Shown: positions 56,300 to 64,000 of the stretch, piece after piece
How the letters are laid out: each line of letters begins with the position of its first letter
Numbering within the stretch: the first letter of the stretch is position 1
DNA from: Litsea cubeba
Taxonomy: Eukaryota; Streptophyta; Magnoliopsida; Laurales; Lauraceae
Length of the DNA stretch: 64,000 nucleotides
Direction of reading: 5' to 3'
Assembly: GCA_012931725.1 (NCBI GenBank)
Contig: CM022947.1
Coordinates: forward strand, 18,111,554-18,175,553
The notes under the pieces: model-generated
Database searches by the model: none
Seen by the model: the letters and a program-made list of their open reading frames with translations, nothing else
Told to the model about the DNA's origin: nothing
Position numbers and translations under genes: made by a program

Positions 56300-59200
56300 A
56301 ATATGTCCCTACTTGTCACTACTGTGGAATCATTGGACATATTAGGCCACATTGCAACAAATTGCGTAACGGGCTTCGCAATGAACAGAGGATTAAAACT
56401 TTAACTCCTCATAAGGTCATACCAAAATCCATCTGGGTTCGCAAAACTGACATTTGCTGTAATGTGGTTCTAACTGCACTAAGAGCACAAAGTTCCATGT
56501 TTGGTATTTAGACAGCGGGTGCTCTAGACACATGTCAGGGGATAAATCTCTTTTTACATCCCTTGAAAAACATAATGGTGGAACTGTTCAATTTGGCGAT
56601 GGGAGTAAATCGAATGTAATTGGTAAGGGATCAATAAACATACCAGGTATGTCACCAATTCATAATGTTTTTCTGATTGATGGGTTAAAGGCAAATTTGT
56701 TGAGCATAAGTCAATTCTGTGAATCTGGAAATGAAGTTCATTTCTCTTTACAAAAATGCACCGTTGTCGATGCCAATGGGAAAAATATACTTTCTGGTAA
56801 AAGAAATTCCAATAACTGTTATGTGGTTGTTAATGAAAAAAATATGACATGCAATTCTTCAATCATTAACGACGTTGATCTATGGCATCAATGGTTGGGC
56901 CACATTAACCATACAGATTTAGAAAAACAGTCCAAGCAAGAATTGGTTAGAGGTCTCCCCAAACTTCAGAAGCCATCTAATCATGTATGTGGTCCGTGCC
57001 AACTGGGGAAACAAATTTGAGTACCACATAAGAAATTGGAAATGCTTACTACTAAAAAACCATTAGAATAACTTCACATGGATCTCATGGGTCCGTCCCA
57101 ACTGAAAGCATTGGTGGTAAAAAGTATATTTTTCTCACAATTGATGATTTTTCCAGATTCACATTGGTTCGTTTTTTTAGAGATAAATCTGAAACTTTTG
57201 ATGTTTTCTATCACTTATGGCTTCAACTTATTGCAGGTAAGGGAGCTCAATTTGGTGGAGTGGCCAGAATCAGATCTGATCATGGAACTGAATTTCAGAA
57301 CTCATTTTTTAATTCTTTTTGTACTGAGAATGGCATAAAACATGAATTTTCCGCTCCTAAAACTCCTCAGCAAAATGGAGTTGTTGAACGGAAAAATCGG
57401 GTAGTACAGGAAATGGCTCGTGTTATGATTCATAGTAAGCAAGTGCCACAAAGATTTTGGGCTGAGGCAGTAAACACTGCTGTCTATGTGATCAATCGAG
57501 TATATCTCCGGCCCAGAACAAAGAATACACCGTATGAGCTGTGGAATGGAAGGAAACCCACTGTCAAATACTTCAAAACCTTCGGGAGTAAATGTTATAT
57601 CTTGAGAGACCGAAAGCATCTTGGAAAATTTGACTCCCGAAGTGATGAAGGGATCTTTCTTGGTTATTCCTTAAATAGTAGAGCATACCGCGTGTTTAAT
57701 CTGCGTAATTCTACTGTCATGGAATCTATCAATGTTGTCATAGATGATGCTGGACCTTCTTATTTTTCAGATGATGAAGATGAATTCTCACAAATTCCTG
57801 TTTCTTTTCAGCAGGTTGAGCAAAAAGGAAAACAAAGTAAGGATCCGGAGGATCCAACATTACAGCTCAAGAAATTGTTGTTCCTGATTCAGAGTCCGAA
57901 TCTGAATTTGAAATGTCTCAATCAAAATTGACGAGTTCTGCCTCAAAAACAACAAGTCATCTACCTTCTCAAAACAAGGAAGTACATCCTCGATCTCAAA
58001 AAGGTCAGGTAGTCAAAGATCACTCTCTTGACAAAGTCATTGGTGATGTTCATGCTCCATTGATGACTCGACAGCAACTACAAAATGAGGTAAATTTTTT
58101 ATGTTATGTTTCCTTCTTAAAACCAAAATCTGTCAATGAAGCGCTTATTGATGACTCCTGGATCAATGCCATGCATGAGGAGTTAGGTCAATTTGAGCGA
58201 AATCGTGTTTGGGAACTGGCCTTCTCACACCAATGTTATCGGAACAAAATGGATTTTCAAAAATAAAACCGATGAACTTGGTCAAGTCATTCGAAACAAG
58301 GCTAGACTTGTGGCCCAGGGATACACACAAGTGGAGGGAATTGACTTTGATGAAACATTTGCACCTGTTGCTCGTCTTGAATCTATTCGTATACTCTTAG
58401 CAATAGCTTGTTCCTTGAATATCAAATTATATCAAATGGATATCAAGAGTGCTTTCTTGAATGGCTATTTGAATGAGGAGGTGTATGTTGAACAACCTAA
58501 AGGGTTTCAGGATCCTCACTTTCCTAATCATGTTTTTAAATTGAATAAAGCCTTGCATGGTTTGAAGCAAGCTCCAAGAGCATGGTATGCAAGATTGACA
58601 ACCTTTTTGCTTGAAAATTCCTTTCAGAGAGGAAGTGTGGATAAAACCTTATTCATCAAAAGAGAAAGAGAAAATATCCTGATTGCTCAAATTTATGTGG
58701 ATGATATTGTTTTCGGATCCACATCTGAACATTTGTCAAAATCTTTTGCCACTTGTATGTCAAAAGAATTTGAAATGAGCATGGTCGGAGAACTATCTTT
58801 CTTTCTCAGTCTTCAAATAAAGCAATGTGAAAATGGGATATTTCTTTCTCAAACTAAATATGCTCAGAATATTTTGAAGAAGTTTGGGATGGAATCATCT
58901 AAGCACTCCAGTACTCCAATGAGCACCACTGTCAAGCTGAGTTTAGACTCTTCTGGGAAAGACTTCGATGAACGATTGTATCGCAATATGATAGGCAGTC
59001 TGTTGTACCTAACTGCTAGTCGACCAGACATTTCTTTCAGCGTTTGTGTGTGTGCTAGATATCAGGCAAGACCTAAGGAGTCACATGTCCAAGCTGTCAA
59101 GAGGATTCTGAAATATGTTAGTGGCACCACTGGGTTTGGAATAAGGTTTTCCAAAGATACTACCATGGATGTTGTAGGCTTCTCCGATGCTGACTGGGCA

Positions 59201-59638
59201 GATTGGGTTGATGATAGGAAAAGTACTTCTGGGGGTTGTTTTCTAATTGGGAATAATTTGGTTGCATGGCACAGTAAGAAACAAACTTCAACTTCTTTAT
59301 CTACAGCTGAGGCAGAATACATAACAGCTGGAAGCTGTTGCACACAACTGCTATGGATGAAACAAATGCTATCTGACTATGGCATTGATCAAACTACAAT
59401 GGTAGTTTATTGTGATAACAAAAGTGCTATTGACATCTCTAAAAACCCGATACAACATTCCAGAACCAAACATATAGACATAAGGCATCATTTCATCAGA
59501 GATTTGGTTGAAGAGAAAATTATCTGCTTGGAGCATATCTCTAGGGAAACTCAATTGGCTGACATACTCACAAAACCCTTGGACCCTACTAGGTTTGACT
59601 CCCTTTGTAAGTCTCTAGGAATTTGCTCTTACCCTTGA
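56300..59638 (+). pseudogene. Copia pol polyprotein (PR, IN, RT, RNase H), broken
   Basis: A second knuckle CHYCGIIGHIRPHC (about 56313-56354) precedes the protease motif WYLDSGCSRHM (about 56503-56535). The gag-pre-integrase HHCC finger follows (LWHQWLGHINH, then CGPCQLGK) and ends in a TGA at 57018. The integrase core retains HMDLMGP, RSDHGTEF and NGVVERKNR (the DDE residues) but in different frames. Frame changes near 57120 and 57900-58230 lead into RT: KARLVAQGYTQVEGIDFDET, QMDIKSAFLNG, LNKALHGLKQAPRAWY and YVDD (58694-58705). RNase H follows: FSDADWADW, STAEAEY, YCDNKSAI, then the terminal ADILTKPL. RT and RNase H form one open frame of about 480 codons; upstream parts are disrupted. Confidence 0.93.
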
Positions 59639-60587
59639 TTTTTGTTTGCACTATAATTCATTGCTCTTTATTGATTTCCTAGCTTGTGATTCATTGAAAT
59701 TTTTTTTTGCCAAGCTCGAGATTCACATTTCATTGAAAATTCACAGTTTGATGGTTATGGCGTTATTGCATAATTTCAGATCTTCTCTCCTGTTAATTAA
59801 AAAAAAAAAAACACTAGAGGAATAGGGCTACCTAAGAGTATGTGTGATAGCCACCAAATGATTGGTAAGTTTCTTTGGAAAAAGCTACCATATTTATTAG
59901 TGTGAAAGTCACCTATGATGGTTCATTACTGGGCTGCTCAAAGAGCAACTTAAAAAAAAAAAAATTGAGGGGGAGCTTTGCTAGTTTATCATGACAGGGG
60001 AGTTGTTTCTATTTTGTGTGATTCCATCATTCATCCTAGCACAGGCTGACTTTATCAAAATTTCACTTTCACTCACTCTCTAGAGCTTGGTGAAATATTT
60101 TTGGTGTATGATCATTAAGGGATTTCATTTTGACTTTGATTTTAGCTTGTGCAAGTTTTATTTTTTATTTTTTTTCTCTCTCCCTAGGCCCGTTTTTTAT
60201 TATTTAATTTTTTTTGGCCAGGTCCGATCGATCGGACCTTACTATCAGATCGATCGGACACTGTATCCGTTTCTCCATTTATATTCTGTGTTTGCTCTCT
60301 TCATTGATGCCTTAGAAATTACTGCCCTAGTTTTTCTTTCTCTAGTTTTCTTCCAAGATTTTCCATAGAAATTTGAAGCTTCTCACAGGTAATTATTCTC
60401 TTCTTCCAATCATTCCATTCATTTTCCTTTGCTATTATTTGGTTGTGAGTGTTGTATTGGGTGTTTGGAATGTGGAGTATCTTTTGATGGATGATGATCA
60501 GATTGTAAAGGTCTTTTTCATGAGTTTGAGAATATTGTGTTTTGAATTTTAAGTGTTTACATCCATTTTGGTGGTTACATTGTTGAT

Positions 60588-61753
60588 TTGGAGGTTGGGT
60601 TAATCTATTTTTGTAGTGCACTCCAAGTGTTTGTTCTTTTGCGACAAAGAAATCATTGCTCAAAAGCTTCTCAACCTCGCAAGAAGACTTTTCAGCGTGG
60701 TAGCTCTTCTACTTCTGCACCATTTGATGCTCAAAGGTTTCAAAGTCTTTCCAAAGCAATCTCTTTTATTAATGTGTTTTCAAAGAAGCAAGTCATTGTG
60801 GAAAGACAGGTTAAATTTGCCCAAATGAATATTGAGTTCAAGCATTGGCTTCTTGAAAGAGAATGGAACTCCCTTTATGTATTTGACACTACTACTTATG
60901 GGTCTTTGGTGAGGGAGTTTTACAATAACATTTTTTATATTGAAAAAGAATCTTTCAAGTCGTTTGTTCGTGGATATACAATTGAGATTAATCCAAATTT
61001 CCTCAGTCAATTTCTTCAAATTGACCGGAGTCTAGATGCAGTGTATCCCTGAGCCCGACTCAGATGACATGGAGGATCCTGTGGATGACACTGATTGGAG
61101 TGCTGTGGTTACAACTTTAACCGGTGGTCGTCGTCGTCTGAATGGTTATTGGGGGAGTTCTTAAACAGAAATATCTTACTCCTTCATACCGCATGCTCAA
61201 CCTTTTTGTCTGCTACAATCTTGAACCAAAGGGGAGGACTTCTGAGGTGATTATGGAAACTAGTTATCTTCTCTATGTAATTGGGACAGGGCAGCACATT
61301 GATGTTCCTCTTATTATTTTCAAGCATATGCTGGCTACTCTTCAAAGTGCTTCCACTACTTCTCTTCCATTTGGGGTCCTTATTTATAGGATTCTTCTTT
61401 CTCATGGTGTCGCTATCAGCCCACATGATAGCGTTGTGAAAGGGAGAGGGCCAATTACATATCGCACTATCAGCCAGTCTACCTCCCATGTCGATGATGG
61501 TGGTGAAGAAGATCAGGATCAGGGTGCTGCTGAAAGAGAAGTTGATCCACAGTATGAGTCACATATGCCACCTTACCTTCAGGACTTTGAGAACCGCTTA
61601 TTTGACCAATCGACTCAAATTGAATTGCTTGAACATCGCATGGATTCTCAATTTAAAGAAGTGTTTGTTCAGATGGAGTAGCTGAACCTTGGCAGTAACA
61701 GAATCGAAGGCAAACTTGATACTCTCCTTCGTCGTTTTCCTCCTCCGCAGTAG
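60588..61753 (+). pseudogene. Extra ORF between pol and the 3' LTR (plant transposon protein-like)
   Basis: Block 1 (60588-61052) has a basic Ser-rich start, then KQVIVERQVKFAQMNIEF, SLVREFYNNI and SFVRGYTIEINPNFLSQFLQ. Block 2 (61142-61681) has LTPSYRMLNLFVCYNLEPKG, SEVIMETSYLLYVIGTGQHI and LPFGVLIYRILLSHGV. A C-terminal acidic and heptad-like tail follows (LFDQSTQIELLEHRMDSQFK) with a stop at about 61681, then RIEGKLDTLLRRFPPPQ in the same region. The pattern (EFYxN, VRG, LTPxxR, FxxxNLxP, G) resembles the putative plant transposon protein family found in many plant LTR elements. No transmembrane segment is visible, so I do not call it envelope-like. Frame breaks near 61050 and 61150 make it a pseudogene. 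Confidence 0.65.
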
Positions 61754-62104
61754 TTGATGGCATCGGGCTTTTAGACATGAACTGATTATCTAATTGCTTT
61801 CTTGTTTTTATGATGTTCCTATAATTGTGCTTTGTGTATTAATCTTGATGCATCATTTTGTAACACCATCTGCATCATTCGGTTAATAGAACTTTGCTTA
61901 TCCTTGCCAATTTATGTCCAAAAAGGGGGAGTGTGTGGTTTATGATTTATGTGTGTGTTATTACCTTACATATGATTTAATCATGATCTTTTGTCAAGAT
62001 TGGTTGTGACAGGATTTTCAGGTATTGTCAAGATGAAGCTGAAGATTTTTTTAAATAGATTATGGGTAGATTTCATGTATTAGATGTTTTGTCCATTAAT
62101 TGCC

Positions 62105-62116
62105 AAAGGGGGAGAT
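62105..62116 (+). other. Polypurine tract
   Basis: AAAGGGGGAGAT directly precedes the 3' LTR and primes plus-strand DNA synthesis. Similar G-runs occur at about 59966 and 61921. Confidence 0.88.
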
Positions 62117-62967
62117 TGTAAGTTTTTGAGAGTTGGCTACTTCATGTGGATGGACAAAACATGGGAATAAATGTAATTTTACAATTTGTAGATTGGACCG
62201 TAATTTCATGATGGAAGAAATCCGAAGACGAAGAATTTCGAAGACTCATCAATCGGATTCATCAGGCATACTGTGCTATACAGTCCGATCGATCGGTTCT
62301 GAATTGCTCTCAGTTATTTACAGTCCGATCAATCGGACTCATTGGCCGATCGATCGGACCTGAAATGCTCTCAGTTATTTACAGTCCAAATCGGATAGCG
62401 GCGAATCTCAGCCTATTTCGTCCAATCCCTATCCATTTCAAATGAAACCTATCCCATTCGTTTCAAAAAGTCCTTTTATGGTTTAAGCCTCATAAGAGAT
62501 TGTCATCTCTCCCATTTCTAAACCCTAGACTATTCCTAGAGAGATTGGCTCACTTCCAGAGAGCCCTTGTGAAAATCATATGCTGAAGCCTTCATCCTCT
62601 GGAGACTCATCCTCAACATACTTGCAGATTCGCCTTATTCAAGGCGTGGAGATCGAAGTGCTGGAGAAGGTGAACGGCGTGGTCGCCGACTAGATTTACT
62701 ACAATCTTAGGTTGTGTTCAACTGTAAAGGGGTAGTGAGTATCTTGTAACCTTTGTTTTTATTAGTGCTTTGATCATTTTCAGACCAGGGTGAGGTCCCC
62801 TGGTTTTTTCCCTATTCAGGGTTTTTTCACGTATAAAATTGAAGTGTCTATCTGTGTGATTGATTGATTAACTTTTATTTCCTTCTTCCGCAAATCCATA
62901 TTGAAAATATGTGTTGGGATTTATTTACCATTAGAGTTGATTCGTAATCAACCCTCTTGGAATTTCA
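62117..62967 (+). repeat. 3' LTR of the Copia element
   Basis: Length is 851 bp, TGTAAGTTTT to GGAATTTCA. It retains three of the palindromes (62284, 62324, 62346) and a partly deleted fourth. Confidence 0.95.
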
Positions 62968-62972
62968 ACCCA

Positions 62973-63955
62973 AGATGGCCCTAATGTATAAAAAACACAT
63001 GTCAATGTGAAGATAATAGAGAATCAACACCTGTCATCAAGTTTGTACTAAAGCATAATAGTCCCCCGAAGGGAAATTGTAGAACAGCTTCCTTTTGAAT
63101 AATTTCAGTCAATGACCCATCTATTTATCCCCATTATACAAATCATGAGTACATCTAAGACCCATCCATACTCCATAGTACCCTAGCCTCAACTGCCAAC
63201 AGATCAGTCTCTGCAATCAAGCCTCCATAGACCTACCTATTTAACCATGAATGGTGCCACAAAAACCAGCACGACAAGAATCCCCTACTTGGGGTTTGGG
63301 GTTATGGGCATAATAGAGGGAAAAAAAAAAAACAGAGAGAGAGTTGATCTGGAAAATGCCTATTGAAGGTGGAAATGGAAGAGAGCAAGCATCATCAGAA
63401 GAAATCCATGTATAGACCTGCTTCCAAACTAATTGCAACATGGGGTATAAAAGCTTTACAAAAAGTACAAGACTCCATAAGTCCCTTTGCCTATTCCTAA
63501 TAAATTCAGTGCACAAGATGGAGAACATCACAGTAGAAAGCATAAAAAGGCCACTGATTTCCTTCCTTCACAAACCCTGCTGGATATGGTATATTATAAA
63601 CGATTCAGTCAGGTACTTGCACTTGTTTCCCTATGCAGGCAAGTGACTTGCAGTAGAAAGACAACATTCAAATGGATCTACTACCTTTTATATTTTGGAA
63701 GTCTCCAGGTCTACATGCTACAACAGAATGAGATAACTAGCAACTTTTATATATGTAAAAGACCCTTCCCATGTGAGATACATACATAAATACAAATATG
63801 CATACCCAAATCATCATCAAAGGTTCAGAAAAGTGTAGGGAATCGATGAAGAATATGGTTTCATTTCTTTTCATTAACTTGTCAGCAAAGAATGGAGAAT
63901 ATCTCATTCACATAAGACAAATATCCAAGGAAGACAGATCTTTCTATTTTGGGGG

Positions 63956-63959
<4 letters not shown>
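62973..63959. other. Sequence right of the Copia element, nothing recognised
   Basis: No exon matching the orphan terminal exon was found on the minus strand, and short ORFs lack domain signals. It could be the continuing intron of that gene. Confidence 0.35.

Positions 63960-64000
<41 letters not shown>
63960..64000. repeat. (GA)n microsatellite running off the window
   Basis: About 20 GA units, continuing beyond position 64000. Confidence 0.95.

Larger units (their letters stand above)
53635..62967 (+). mobile_element. Full-length Copia (Ty1) LTR retrotransposon, SIRE-like layout
   Basis: Length is 9333 bp, flanked by perfect ACCCA duplications (53630-53634 and 62968-62972). The order is 5' LTR, initiator-Met primer site, gag with CCHC knuckle, protease, integrase, reverse transcriptase, RNase H, an extra ORF, polypurine tract, 3' LTR. 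Integrase before RT defines Copia. The large size, long gag with coiled coil and an ORF between pol and the 3' LTR resemble the SIRE/Maximus lineage. gag-pol has several stops and frameshifts, so the copy is inactive. The LTRs differ by about a dozen or more substitutions plus indels by eye, suggesting a fairly recent insertion. Confidence 0.95.

Noticed and set aside
60588..61753. Envelope gene of an endogenous retrovirus
   Set aside because: No signal peptide or transmembrane segment is visible, and the motifs fit the plant transposon protein type better.

Overview
The window is nuclear DNA from a flowering plant, AT-rich and crowded with transposable elements. It shows spliced genes with GT/AG introns, plant-type Copia retrotransposons primed by initiator-Met tRNA, plant MULE and hAT transposons, MITEs and many microsatellites. 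There is no sign of bacterial or organellar gene organisation. I cannot name the species.

The best host gene is an IQD (IQ67-domain, calmodulin-binding) gene on the minus strand. It has four coding exons between 14363 and 7611, all introns in phase 0, and a predicted protein of 480 residues. A probable 5'UTR intron and a TATA-like box lie upstream and a poly(A) signal lies downstream. A second host gene is suggested only by a putative last exon on the minus strand at 52934-53065. No upstream exon of it was found in the window.

Layout: 0.6-2.9 kb, a Copia-like LTR fragment beside a MULE transposase fragment; 3.8-4.5 kb, a non-autonomous MULE-like element; 4.7-6.1 kb, a large foldback with two arms of about 0.5-0.6 kb full of CT/GA repeats; 7.4-14.7 kb, the IQD gene with a hAT MITE in intron 1; 16.0-16.7 kb, a pogo/Tigger-like element; 16.9-17.2 kb, a small foldback; 20.2-24.2 kb, a decayed MULE split by a solo LTR; 26.0-36.6 kb, a MULE carrying a degenerate transposase and, convergently, a plant mobile domain (PMD) gene, with a complete 3.6-kb hAT element (exact 8-bp target duplication) inside the transposase gene; 37.7-39.3 kb, a TIR element; 40.3-40.8 kb, a higher-order tandem repeat; 45.3-45.8 kb, a hAT MITE; 49.5-51.1 kb, a second solo LTR of the same family, inverted relative to the first; 51.7-52.1 kb, a TRIM retroelement; 53.6-63.0 kb, a full-length 9.3-kb Copia element with target duplication ACCCA, decayed gag-pol and an extra open reading frame before the 3' LTR.

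Most coding capacity is transposon-derived and broken by stops and frameshifts. The window therefore reads as an archive of nested insertions around one clear host gene. I found no convincing undescribed system. The best leads are the PMD-bearing MULE interrupted by a hAT element, the palindrome clusters in the Copia LTR, the extra Copia ORF, the 4.7-6.1 kb foldback and the orphan terminal exon.
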